Numbered from the stretch's first letter, positions 1 to 7,879 are shown. The stretch: DNA of 46,024 nucleotides from Halanaerobium sp. MA284_MarDTE_T2 (GCF_003337245.1 NZ_QPJE01000018.1:1-46024), one strand, 5' to 3'. The notes: generated from the letters alone by a model not told the origin. A program made the numbers and translations.

Positions 1-27
1 TTATTAGCTAAACATAATAATTGAAAT

Positions 28-822
28 TCAAAACCGTCTGCTATTTTCTCGGGGCAAGCCCACGAGGTTTGCTAGCAGACTATAACTTCTATCACTTTCG
101 CCTGCCAAATATAGTAAAGCAGCCAACACTCCGGGGGCAGCAGCATAAAAAAGTCCACACAGAGCTGAAAGTCTTCCTACATATATTTTAGAATAATGTC
201 CAATCATATGAGCAAGCATAGTTGCTTTATATATTTCTTCATCTCTTATACCATCAAAAAATAGTTTGGCAGCATAATAGGTAACAAGAGAAATAAATAT
301 GCCCTGATTACCGCTTCCAGAAGATGCAAGGGCAGGGTATGAAACTCCAGCCATTCTTGCTCCGGTTCCATCAGCAGCTTTAGCAGCTATTTCGTTGACT
401 TCATTAAAAAATTTACTGCTGCGATAGCTGTTTCCTATCCCACATCCAGTTCCTTTTCGCCCAGCTTCTGCTATCTGACTGTTTAACTTAAATCCATCTT
501 CCAGTAACTGAAAGTGTTTTTGCGAAAACTCTTTTTCGATCAGATCAATCATATCACTTACACTCATTTTTTTTAGTCTGCGGTCAATAAGTGATGATTC
601 TCCTTTTTCTTCACTATTATCATCATTTTGATAAAAAATTTCTTTATCTGTTTTAATATACTGAAGATCATCATGTTTACCTTTAATTAAAGCTTTCACT
701 ATATTGTCTGCCTCAACAACTGCCTCAACATGTACAGGTTTTTCTTTATCTAAAATTTTAAATTCTATTTTATCTAATATTTCCAGAGCATATTCCAGCT
801 TATCTTCCAGATCAGCTAACAC
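28..822 (-). pseudogene. Remnant of a UPF0597 / L-cysteine desulfidase (serine dehydratase alpha-like) gene
   Basis: The 264-residue frame matches the middle of the UPF0597 (YhaM/CdsB-like) family, normally about 430 residues. It contains the Gly-rich stretch GTGCGIG, an SSGSGNQGI motif, and the segment KIYVGRLSALCG. Both ends are missing. Upstream, the frame is closed by a TGA within about 60 bp, so the N-terminal metal/substrate part (roughly 85 residues) is absent, although QKKLTVLADL before the GTG still looks like family sequence. Downstream, similarity stops at NLVG and the frame ends after nine unrelated residues, losing the usual C-terminal Cys/Gly-rich third. A tandem TGCAGAAAAAATTA repeat lies at the upstream break. 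The intact family cleaves cysteine or related amino acids; this copy is probably non-functional. Confidence 0.75.
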
Positions 823-966
823 AGTTAATTTTTTCTGCAGAGGCTTATAATTTTTTCTGCAATATTTTCACCTCTATATTTTTTGAATTTAGAATTTTTC
901 AATTATTAATATTATTCTTCATTAATATGTTATTTCCTCCCACAAATTTATGCTGCTGCAGATCCT

Positions 967-1128
967 TTAATTCAGATATTTATCTTTTAAAAAACCAACT
1001 ACAAGGTGATTTGCCTGTCTGCTGAGATCTAATATATTATCATCTGTAAAATTTACTATATTCAAATCAAGCATCTGCATTTTTAAGTTTTCAATATCAA
1101 GCAAAATTTGTACATCTTTTTTATTCAC
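967..1128 (-). CDS. Spo0E-like aspartyl-phosphate phosphatase family peptide
   Basis: This 53-residue protein starts at GTG, 8 nt after a strong GGAGG, and is preceded by a near-consensus promoter. It has the Spo0E-family layout of two short helices. The first is KKDVQILLDIENLKMQMLDL. The second, DDNILDLSRQANHLVVGFLK, corresponds to the family motif (L)SxxLDxLIxxYxK. Spo0E proteins dephosphorylate response regulators such as Spo0A~P in sporulation and phosphorelay control. The catalytic Asp of the usual S-x-E-L-D core appears here as Asn/His (RQANHL), so activity on a response regulator is uncertain. It stands alone between the desulfidase remnant and a repeat element. Confidence 0.72.
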   Translation of the reverse strand: MNKKDVQILLDIENLKMQMLDLNIVNFTDDNILDLSRQANHLVVGFLKDKYLN

Positions 1129-1182
1129 AGTAAATCTCCTCCATAAATTTTATTACCAAAGCTGGCAGCCATACTATAGAAA

Positions 1183-1211
1183 ATTATACCATTTAATACA
1201 TATATTATCAA
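1183..1211 (-). promoter_or_regulatory. Sigma-A promoter of the spo0E-like gene
   Basis: On the minus strand a TTGATA -35 box (1206-1211) is followed by a 17-bp spacer and a perfect TATAAT -10 box (1183-1188). The bases TGG before the -10 box give an extended -10. The predicted transcript starts about 50 nt before the GTG start codon. Confidence 0.75.
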
Positions 1212-1400
1212 GCTATTATTTGTATTTATTCTATTATTTTACAATTTTTATTTAATAATTGCTGATATATCAGTATTTTAAAAAAACAGAACTTTAGTAA
1301 TAAAAACATAGTATTTTTATAAAATAATACAAATAATATATATTTTAAACCCTACAAAACTGCAGAAAAAATCAGAAAAAAAACTATATTTTTACAGGAG

Positions 1401-1652
1401 TTTCCCCAAAATTTATTTTCAAGCTGCAAAAAGGGGGCTTTAGTCATCAACGAAATTTTTAGATTTAGCTAAAACTCAATTCGGGTGTGAAATAGGGCAC
1501 ACTAATCAATGAGTCCTCCTGACTCATGATTAGCTCACTCCATCCTGCAGTTCAACCCTATTTCTTCCTTCATTTCGTTAAGATTCATTGACTAAAAATT
1601 TCAATATTCCTGCATCTCCCCTTTTTGCAGCAGTATATAAAAAATGGGGAAA
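1401..1652. repeat. 252-bp palindromic MITE-like element with about 37-bp terminal inverted repeats
   Basis: The left end (1401-1437) begins TTTCCCCAAAATTTA and ends GCTGCAAAAAGGGGG. The right end (1616-1652) is its imperfect inverse: CTCCCCTTTTTGCAGC up to ATGGGGAAA. The interior is also nested inverted repeats: GAAATTTTTAG with CTAAAAATTTC, GAAATAGGG with CCCTATTTC, and CTAATCAATGAGTC with GACTCATGATTAG, the last separated by CTCCT. The whole element can fold into one long stem. There is no ORF of note inside. A short relative of the ends occurs at 43764-43803. The 1129-1670 intergenic stretch otherwise holds only AT-rich sequence and the spo0E-like promoter. Confidence 0.65.
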
Positions 1653-1670
1653 GTCCAGATATTTTTATCC

Positions 1671-1699
1671 TTGACGATATAGAAATCTTGTGGTATTAT
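1671..1699 (+). promoter_or_regulatory. Promoter of tRNA-Glu
   Basis: TTGACG (1671-1676), a 17-bp spacer and TATTAT (1694-1699) lie 24 bp before the mature tRNA 5' end. It starts only 19 bp beyond the edge of the palindromic element. Confidence 0.7.
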
Positions 1700-1722
1700 T
1701 TTAAATGCAGTTAAAAATTTGT

Positions 1723-1798
1723 GCCCTCATCGTCTAGGGGTCCAGGACACCAGGTTTTCATCCTGGCGGCAGGGGTTCGAATCCCCTTGAGGGTGCCA
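1723..1798 (+). tRNA. tRNA-Glu (anticodon TTC)
   Basis: This is a complete cloverleaf. The acceptor stem is GCCCTCA/TGAGGGT with one G-U pair. The anticodon arm is CCAGG-TTTTCAT-CCTGG, which places TTC at positions 34-36. The T arm is CAGGGGTTCGAATCCCCTT with the invariant TTCGA. The CCA end is encoded. It is followed directly by a terminator, so it is a single-gene transcript. Confidence 0.95.
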
Positions 1799-1812
1799 TT
1801 ATATTGAGATTA

Positions 1813-1839
1813 AGACAGCTATTTAGGCTGTCTTTTTTT
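1813..1839 (+). terminator. Rho-independent terminator after tRNA-Glu
   Basis: A 7-bp stem AGACAGC/GCTGTCT with a TATTTAG loop is followed by a run of T residues, starting 15 bp after the tRNA CCA end. Confidence 0.85.
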
Positions 1840-2000
1840 ATACAGAAATTATGCCAATATTCTTATATTTTAAAGGATAAATTTTATTTCTAAAGAAATT
1901 GAGAACACAGATAAATTTAACCAGTGTGGATGTAATAATATGGAATCTATCCGTAATAAAAATAATATTATTCACAATATTAGTCTAATTTTGTATTGTC

Positions 2001-2029
2001 TTTACAATTATTTTTTTATGTGTTATAAT
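2001..2029 (+). promoter_or_regulatory. Promoter of the acetamidase-ABC transporter operon
   Basis: TTTACA (2001-2006), a 17-bp spacer and TATAAT (2024-2029) with a TGT extension upstream of the -10 box. The expected start near 2036 gives a leader of about 60 nt that contains the shared motif at 2055-2072. The rest of the 1840-2000 gap is AT-rich with nothing recognised. Confidence 0.75.
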
Positions 2030-2054
2030 TTATAAAAATTTAAAGTACTAAAAA

Positions 2055-2072
2055 CTATTAGATTTGACGTAA
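2055..2072 (+). promoter_or_regulatory. 18-bp leader motif shared with psuG
   Basis: CTATTAGATTTGACGTAA lies 25 bp before the acetamidase ATG. The identical 18-mer lies 26 bp before the psuG ATG (38046 to 38029, minus strand). Its first 13 bases match CTATCAGATTTAA, the left part of the operator-like sites near psuK, at 11 positions. The placement downstream of the predicted transcription start suggests a roadblock operator or an RNA element. Confidence 0.5.
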
Positions 2073-2097
2073 CGCCAATTTGAAAGGAGGTGTAATT

Positions 2098-2997
2098 ATG
2101 AAAATAAGTGCTGATAATGTTATTTACAACATGTCTGCAGAAAATAAAGCTGCTGCTTCCTGTAAAGCTGGAGATACAGTAATTTTTGAAACAAAAGACT
2201 GCTTCAGCAATCAGATTCAGAATGAGGATGAGCTGTTTGAAACAACTGACTGGGACACAATTAATCCGGCTGCCGGACCGTTAAATATAGAAGGTGCAGA
2301 ACCGGGTGATACACTTAAAGTTGAAATTCAAAAGCTAAAATTAAATGATTATGGTGTCATGGTAGTTGCTCCTGAGATGGGGTTTCTCGATAACTTTGTT
2401 AAGCTTTCAGAAACAAAGATTATACCAATTGAAAATAATAAAGCTATATTTAATGATAAAATTAAAATAGATTTAAATCCAATGATTGGTGTAATAGGAA
2501 CCTCTCCCGGAAAAGATGAAGAAGCTGTCCCCTGTGGTACACCTGCCTCACATGGTGGAAATATGGATACTAAAGTTATTACCGAAGGAGCCATTTTATA
2601 CTTGCCTGTAAAAGTTCCCGGTGCAATGCTGGCAATGGGAGATCTCCATGCTGCAATGGGAGATGGAGAAGTTTCAATAAGCGGAATAGAAATAGCTGGT
2701 GAAGTAACTGTTAAAGTTGATGTTATTAAAAATAAACCTATCACTGATCCAATGGTAGAAGATAATAATGCTTTTTATACAGTTGCATCAGGCCCTTCTC
2801 TCGGTGCAGCAGCCAAAAAAGCCAGTGATAATATGTTTGAATTCCTAAACGAAAGACTGAATCTTTCAGCAAATGAAATTATAATGCTGATGAGTGCAAT
2901 CTGTGATCTACAGGTCAGTCAGGTAGTAGACCCGGAAAAAACAGCCCGCATGAGGGTTGACAAAAATGTTCTGTCAGAATATGATTTAAAATTTTAA
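2098..2997 (+). CDS. Acetamidase/formamidase family protein
   Basis: This is a 299-residue amidase of the FmdA/AmdA family (usual length about 300-410). Members hydrolyse formamide, acetamide or other short amides to ammonia and the acid in the cytoplasm. The sequence shows the family pattern: the N-terminal beta-rich part with TINPAAGPLNIEGAEPGD, then IGVIGTSP, CGTPASHGGNMD, and LAMGDLHAAMGDGEVS, which carries the conserved Asp/His metal-site residues, followed by an SGIEIAGEVTVKV strand. I chose the ATG that lies 7 nt after AAAGGAGG; an upstream in-frame TTG falls before that site. It is the first gene of an operon with a LivKGFHM-type importer, which suggests that the imported compound is an amide. 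The exact substrate is not known from sequence. Confidence 0.88.
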   Translation: MKISADNVIYNMSAENKAAASCKAGDTVIFETKDCFSNQIQNEDELFETTDWDTINPAAGPLNIEGAEPGDTLKVEIQKLKLNDYGVMVVAPEMGFLDNFVKLSETKIIPIENNKAIFNDKIKIDLNPMIGVIGTSPGKDEEAVPCGTPASHGGNMDTKVITEGAILYLPVKVPGAMLAMGDLHAAMGDGEVSISGIEIAGEVTVKVDVIKNKPITDPMVEDNNAFYTVASGPSLGAAAKKASDNMFEFLNERLNLSANEIIMLMSAICDLQVSQVVDPEKTARMRVDKNVLSEYDLKF

Positions 2998-3030
2998 TAG
3001 ATAAAAGTAAAATATCAGGAGGAAAATAAC

Positions 3031-4221
3031 ATGAAGAAGCGCGTATTGAGTATTTTGGTATTAACAATCTTATTGCTGGCACAGTTTTCTATCTTTACAC
3101 TAGCAGCTGATACAATTAAAATTGGTGGTACATCAAGTATGGTTGGAATTTTAGGATCTATTGGAGAAATGGTGCTGAAAGGTGCACAATTAGCTGTAGA
3201 TATGGCAAATGAAGATGGCGGTATTCACGGTCAAAAAGTCGAGTATATTAATATTGATGGTCAGAGCAGTCAGACTGTTATTTCTAATGCTGCCATTAGA
3301 TTGATTGAAGAAGAGAATGTATTAGCAGGTATTGGACCTGTAGATATTAACTACCTCTCAGCAGCAGCACCAATATTTGAAAACAATAAAACTGTACTGA
3401 TGGATCCTACTGCTACAACTCCAAGTATTGCTGCCATGGGAGACTACATATTTATGACTCCCTTTGGAGACGATGCTCAGGCAAGAGCCCTGGCAAAATA
3501 TGTAGCTGAAGACTTAGGCTTTGACAGCATTGCGATCATTAAAGATGTAAATGCAGATTACAGTATAACACTGGCAGAGCACTTTATTGAGGCTTTTAAA
3601 GAATTTACCGGCAGTGATAATCCTATAGCTGTTGAAGAAAATTATCAAACTGGAGACCAGGATTATACAGCTCAAATGACAAGAATAAGACAGCACAAAG
3701 ATATTGATGCTCTATTTATTATTCCACCTCTTCCCCAGGATGCTCCAGTTATTGCCAAACAGGCAAGACGTTTTGGAATCGATGTTCCCATTATCTATCC
3801 TGATGCTGGAGACTTTGACGAAGTAATCGAAATTGGTGGAGAAGCTGTGGAAGGAGCTTATATTTCTTCTCATTTTGCTGTTGAAGAAGCTATGACAGAC
3901 CTTGCTTCAAAATTTGTGGAAAAATTTGAAGCTAAATATGATTACACACCAGGTGGCTTTGAAGGTTTAGGCTTTGACTCTGCACAGATTATTTTAGAAG
4001 CTATCAGAAAGATAGATGCAGATGAGTGGAAATCCATGAATCTTGCTGCTAAGAGAAAGGCTATCCAGCAGTCACTTAATACCAATGAGTTTAATAACCT
4101 GATAGTACCAATAAAATATCAGCCAAATCTTCCACCAACAAAACCTGTAGTTATAAAACAAATAAGGAATGGCGAAAGAGTTTTTATAAAAACTATGTGG
4201 CCGGAAGATTTTGCAAAATAA
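3031..4221 (+). CDS. ABC transporter substrate-binding protein, LivK / urea-amide type
   Basis: This 396-residue periplasmic binding protein belongs to the type I (Leu/Ile/Val-, urea- and amide-binding) family, Peripla_BP_6. A signal peptide of about 25 residues (MKKRVLSILVLTILLLAQF, then a cut near TLA-AD) has no lipobox Cys, so the mature protein is soluble in the periplasm, as expected in an outer-membrane organism. The family start IKIGGTSSMVGILGSIGEMVLKG and the hinge motifs are clear. It lies 33 bp downstream of the amidase behind a good AGGAGG. A hairpin follows it, which often sets higher expression of binding proteins relative to the permease genes. Ligand preference cannot be read from the sequence; the neighbouring amidase points to amides. 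Confidence 0.88.
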   Translation: MKKRVLSILVLTILLLAQFSIFTLAADTIKIGGTSSMVGILGSIGEMVLKGAQLAVDMANEDGGIHGQKVEYINIDGQSSQTVISNAAIRLIEEENVLAGIGPVDINYLSAAAPIFENNKTVLMDPTATTPSIAAMGDYIFMTPFGDDAQARALAKYVAEDLGFDSIAIIKDVNADYSITLAEHFIEAFKEFTGSDNPIAVEENYQTGDQDYTAQMTRIRQHKDIDALFIIPPLPQDAPVIAKQARRFGIDVPIIYPDAGDFDEVIEIGGEAVEGAYISSHFAVEEAMTDLASKFVEKFEAKYDYTPGGFEGLGFDSAQIILEAIRKIDADEWKSMNLAAKRKAIQQSLNTNEFNNLIVPIKYQPNLPPTKPVVIKQIRNGERVFIKTMWPEDFAK

Positions 4222-4231
4222 AAGTTATTTC

Positions 4232-4258
4232 AAGGTGAGCAGTTTATCTGTTCACCTT
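4232..4258 (+). terminator. Intercistronic hairpin after the binding-protein gene
   Basis: The inverted repeat AAGGTGAGCAG/CTGTTCACCTT (11 pairs, one G-U) has a 5-nt loop and no T tract. It is more likely an mRNA-stabilising or partial-attenuation element between the binding-protein and ATPase genes than a full terminator. Confidence 0.5.
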
Positions 4259-4285
4259 CTCTATTAAATTAAGAAAGGAGCAATA

Positions 4286-5062
4286 ATGGACAGACCTTTA
4301 CTAAAACTTGATAAAGTAAGCAAAAAATTTGGTGGGTTAACAGCTGTTGAAGACTTTTCTATGACTTTAAATGAAGGAGAATTACTGGGCTTAATTGGTC
4401 CTAATGGAGCTGGAAAAACTACCACTTTTAATTTAATCAGCGGAAATCTGCCTGTCACTTCAGGTAGAATTATATATAAAGAAAAAGATATTACAGATTA
4501 CCGTCCTGATCAGATTGCTGAGATAGGTATTGCAAGAACTTTTCAGAATATTAGACTTATGTCAGGTCTTACGGTACTGGAAAACATGCAGCTGGCTTTT
4601 CATATCTGGAATGATTACACAATCTTTGATTCATTTTTTAGAACTAATAAATTTCTTAAAAAAGAAAAAAAGTATTTAGAAGAAATTGATCAGACACTGG
4701 CTCACTTTAAAATATTGCAGCACAAAAACGATATTGTTGATGATCTTGCACCTGGTATACAGCGCAAAGCTGATATTGCCAGAGCACTGCTTTTAAAACC
4801 GAATTTAATTTTACTTGATGAACCTACTGCCGGTATGAATCCAGCCGAAACAGATGAGTTAGCTGACGTTATAAAATGGATAAATGAGGATCTGAAAATT
4901 TCTACCATACTTGTTGAACATGACATGAGGGTAATAATGAATATCTGTCCCAGGATAATAGTTATGGAACAGGGAAATATTATTGCAGAAGGATGTCCGG
5001 AAGATGTTCAGTCAGACAAAAATGTTATAGAAGCATATCTCGGTAAAAGTTATCAGATTTAA
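4286..5062 (+). CDS. LivG-type ABC transporter ATP-binding protein
   Basis: This 258-residue cytoplasmic ATPase of the LivG group powers import with the LivF-type partner. Visible motifs are Walker A GPNGAGKTT (about residue 38), the family segment IARTFQNIRLM, Walker B LILLDEPTAGMNP, the H-loop VEHDM, and the LivG-specific C-terminal IAEGCPEDVQ. The signature loop, normally LSYGEQR in LivG, reads LAPGIQRKADIARAL and so lacks the usual Ser-Gly pair. The start is the ATG after GAAAGGAGC. It is the third gene of the operon. Confidence 0.88.
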   Translation: MDRPLLKLDKVSKKFGGLTAVEDFSMTLNEGELLGLIGPNGAGKTTTFNLISGNLPVTSGRIIYKEKDITDYRPDQIAEIGIARTFQNIRLMSGLTVLENMQLAFHIWNDYTIFDSFFRTNKFLKKEKKYLEEIDQTLAHFKILQHKNDIVDDLAPGIQRKADIARALLLKPNLILLDEPTAGMNPAETDELADVIKWINEDLKISTILVEHDMRVIMNICPRIIVMEQGNIIAEGCPEDVQSDKNVIEAYLGKSYQI

Positions 5063-5114
5063 TAAAATTTTAAATTAGTTTTTAGCTATTTATTTTTTAG
5101 AAGGGAGCAGTTTT

Positions 5115-5849
5115 ATGTTTAAGGATTCTAAAGACAACAGTGATTTGTTAGTATTAAAAAATATAGAATCTGGTTATGGACATGTAAAAGTATTACATAA
5201 TGTTTCCCTCAGAGTAAAAAAGGGACAGATTGTTACTATTGTGGGTGCCAATGGTGTTGGCAAGTCAACAACAATTAAAACCATTATGGGTCTCTTAAAA
5301 CCGAATAAAGGATCTATAGAATTTAAAAATAAAGATATAGGTGGTCTGCCTGCATATAAAATAGTGGATCTGGGTATAGGTTATTCTCCAGAAGGTAGAG
5401 AAATTTTTGGTAATTTAAATGTTTTTGAAAATCTACGTATTGGTGCTTACACAGTTGATAAAAATGATTTTCCGGCCAGACTAAAGGAAGTATATAATCT
5501 TTTCCCCAGACTTCAGGAAAGACAAAACCAGGAAGCCGGTTCATTGTCTGGTGGAGAACAGCAGATGCTTGCCATTGCGAGAGCCCTAATGCAGGATCCG
5601 GATCTCTTAATTCTGGATGAACCCTCACTTGGACTTGCCCCTATTATTGCTGAAGAAATTTTCAGCCGGCTGGAAGAGATAAATCAGAAGGGTACTACAA
5701 TTCTGCTGATTGAACAGAATGTAAATTTAGCTTTACAGCTTTCTGACCATGCTTATGTTATGGAAAAAGGCAGGATTGTTCTTGATGAAAAGGCATCTTT
5801 ACTGGCGGAAAATGATTATGTACAGAAAACATATATGGGTATTGCTTAA
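5115..5849 (+). CDS. LivF-type ABC transporter ATP-binding protein
   Basis: This is a 244-residue ATPase with a canonical Walker A GANGVGKST, the Q-loop region LGIGYSPEGREIFGNL typical of LivF, a perfect LSGGEQQ signature, Walker B LLILDEPSLGLAP and H-loop LIEQN. It would pair with the LivG-type subunit. Unlike its partner it keeps the signature motif intact, so at least one nucleotide site can be composed normally. It sits 52 bp after the livG-type gene with an AAGGGAG ribosome site. Confidence 0.9.
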   Translation: MFKDSKDNSDLLVLKNIESGYGHVKVLHNVSLRVKKGQIVTIVGANGVGKSTTIKTIMGLLKPNKGSIEFKNKDIGGLPAYKIVDLGIGYSPEGREIFGNLNVFENLRIGAYTVDKNDFPARLKEVYNLFPRLQERQNQEAGSLSGGEQQMLAIARALMQDPDLLILDEPSLGLAPIIAEEIFSRLEEINQKGTTILLIEQNVNLALQLSDHAYVMEKGRIVLDEKASLLAENDYVQKTYMGIA

Positions 5850-5868
5850 AGAGAAGGGAGTATTTAGA

Positions 5869-6762
5869 ATGGATTTAACTTATATTTTGCAGCAGGTTTT
5901 GAATGCTTTAAGTTTAGGAAGCATGCTGGCCCTGCTTGCAGTTGGTTATACAATGATTTATGGTATACTGGGATTGATAAATTTTGCCCATGGTGAGGTG
6001 TTTATGATAGGAGCTTTTACTGCTATGTATGCAATTACAGGTCTAAATCTTCCCTTAGCAGCTGCACTTCTTCTGGCAATTTGCGCTTCTGTAATTACAG
6101 GAGTCCTGCTGGAAAGATTATGTTATCGACCTGTTCAGGAATCTGGTGATATAACCCTATTTATTACATCACTGGCAGCATCCATAGGAATTAGAAGTCT
6201 TTTTATTATGCTGCTGGGAAGCCGTTCCCGTCAATTTCCAATGCCCGAATATCTCCAGGGAATTCATTTCTGGGGAGAAATTTTGGTAACAGATCTAAAT
6301 TTAATAATTTTTATTTTCACCGTTATTATTACGATTGTTTTGAGCATATTTATTAAAAAAACAAAATTAGGTATTGCTATGAGAGGTGTTTCCTACAGCA
6401 AAAAAACTGCTGAAACAATGGGAATTAACAGCAATTCTATTATTGTAGCAACTTTTGTTATTGGCTCTGCTCTTGCTGCTGTTGCTGGAGTTGCCTGGGG
6501 ACTTCAATATGGAAATGTCAGACCAGCTATGGGTTATCATCCAGGCATAAGTGGTTTTATAGCCGCTGTTCTCGGCGGAGTTGGCAATATTACTGGAGCA
6601 GCTATTAGTGGATTTTTACTTGGAATAGGACAGGTGCTTTTTGTAGCATTTCTGCCATCTGCTTATTCCGGCTTTAGACCACTTTTTGTATGGATTGTTC
6701 TATTTATAATTCTTTTCTATAAACCAACAGGACTTTTCAGAGCCAATATTAAATGGGAGTAG
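5869..6762 (+). CDS. LivH-type ABC transporter permease
   Basis: This 297-residue inner-membrane permease (BPD_transp_2 family) has about eight hydrophobic segments. Family hallmarks are MIYGILGLINFAHGEVFMIGA near residue 27, LLERLCYRPVQ, the coupling region GIAMRGVSYSKKTAETMGIN, and GFIAAVLGGVGNITGAAISGFLLG. The start is the ATG 8 nt after GAAGGGAG; the frame stays open upstream into the preceding gene, but that part is not family sequence. It forms the translocation channel with the LivM-type subunit. Confidence 0.9.
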   Translation: MDLTYILQQVLNALSLGSMLALLAVGYTMIYGILGLINFAHGEVFMIGAFTAMYAITGLNLPLAAALLLAICASVITGVLLERLCYRPVQESGDITLFITSLAASIGIRSLFIMLLGSRSRQFPMPEYLQGIHFWGEILVTDLNLIIFIFTVIITIVLSIFIKKTKLGIAMRGVSYSKKTAETMGINSNSIIVATFVIGSALAAVAGVAWGLQYGNVRPAMGYHPGISGFIAAVLGGVGNITGAAISGFLLGIGQVLFVAFLPSAYSGFRPLFVWIVLFIILFYKPTGLFRANIKWE

Positions 6763-6768
6763 ATAACT

Positions 6769-7797
6769 ATGAAACTATTAGATATATATGATGACTTTTT
6801 TGCAAACCGCAAAAAATCTGCATTAATTGTACTGTTTCTTTTTCTTATTCTCCTTTTTGTACTGTCCAGAACTTTAAGTGGATATTATCTCAGAATTCTG
6901 CTGCTTTTTGGAATTAATGTAATACTTACACTGAGCTTAAATATTACAAATGGATATGCAGGTATATTTTCACTTGGACACGGTGGTTTAATGCTGGCCG
7001 GAGGTTATACCACCGCCTTACTAACTCTTCCGGTTCAGTTTAAATCAACTGCTCTTGATCTGCCATTATGGCTGGAGCAGGCACAGCTGCCTTTTTTGTT
7101 ATCAATGCTGACTGCTGGATTTATTGCCATGATTGTTGGACTAACAATACTGCTGCCTGCATTTAGATTAAAAGGGCATTATTTTATCCTTGCTTCTCTA
7201 GGAATAAACATAATTATGATCAATATTGCAGAAAATGTTAGGTCTATTACAAATGGAGCAACCGGACTGAGAGGGGCACCTCCATATACTAATATCTGGT
7301 GGATATTTGGGATAGCAATCTTTCTAATTTATCTGATGTGGTCTCTTCTCAGCTCAAGATTCGGCAGAGCAATAAAAGCGATAGGAAAAGATGAAGGATT
7401 GGCTAAAGCTATGGGAGTAAACACTGTAAAATATAAAGCTTATGCTTTTATGATAAGCAGTTTTTTTACCGGTATAGGTGGAGCATTATGGACCCATCTT
7501 ATTTTAACAATAAGTCCATCTTCTTTTGATCTGCTGGTCGTTTTTCAGATAATTATGATGCTTGTCATCGGAGGAGTTTCAAGTATAAGTGGATCAATTC
7601 TTGGTGCAGCGGTAATTACCATGATATTAGAACTGCTGCAGCCTCTGCAGGAAGGTATGAATATCTTAGGTTTTGAAATACCGAGGATGTTTGGTTTGAC
7701 ACAGGTTTTACTGTCAGTATTTTTAATCATTGTTATGATATATAAACCTAATGGACTAATGGGAGAAAAAGAAATCAAACTGTTTTCAACAAAATAA
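6769..7797 (+). CDS. LivM-type ABC transporter permease
   Basis: This is a 342-residue inner-membrane permease, the second BPD_transp_2 subunit. It shows LNITNGYAGIFSLGHGGLMLAGGY, the LivM motif LRLKGHYF-like LPAFRLKGHYFILASLG, GATGLRGAP, the coupling helix GRAIKAIGKDEGLAKAMGVN, and the terminal KPNGLMGEKE. It begins 6 bp after the LivH-type gene and ends the operon, just before a strong terminator. Confidence 0.9.
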   Translation: MKLLDIYDDFFANRKKSALIVLFLFLILLFVLSRTLSGYYLRILLLFGINVILTLSLNITNGYAGIFSLGHGGLMLAGGYTTALLTLPVQFKSTALDLPLWLEQAQLPFLLSMLTAGFIAMIVGLTILLPAFRLKGHYFILASLGINIIMINIAENVRSITNGATGLRGAPPYTNIWWIFGIAIFLIYLMWSLLSSRFGRAIKAIGKDEGLAKAMGVNTVKYKAYAFMISSFFTGIGGALWTHLILTISPSSFDLLVVFQIIMMLVIGGVSSISGSILGAAVITMILELLQPLQEGMNILGFEIPRMFGLTQVLLSVFLIIVMIYKPNGLMGEKEIKLFSTK

Positions 7798-7817
7798 TGA
7801 AGTTAAAATTTTATCTA

Positions 7818-7858
7818 AACAGCCTGAGTTTTTTAAAGAGGAACTCAGGCTGTTTTTT
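7818..7858 (+). terminator. Rho-independent terminator of the amidase-ABC operon
   Basis: A perfect 13-bp stem AACAGCCTGAGTT/AACTCAGGCTGTT encloses an 11-nt loop and runs into TTTT. The T tract is on the plus strand only, so it mainly serves the amidase-transporter operon. Confidence 0.92.
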
Positions 7859-7879
7859 CATTTTCTGCTTATACCATAT

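Noticed and set aside
1401-1652. The nested palindrome as a CRISPR array or a T-box/riboswitch
   Set aside because: There are no regularly spaced direct repeats, no T-box core sequence, and no downstream gene in a suitable position other than tRNA-Glu with its own promoter.
2349-2744. Long minus-strand open frame opposite the acetamidase gene
   Set aside because: It is the antisense of a well-supported gene, has no ribosome site, and its composition reflects the reverse complement of conserved protein motifs.
5323-5628. 101-residue minus-strand frame opposite the LivF-type gene
   Set aside because: Antisense of conserved ATPase motifs; no regulatory signals.
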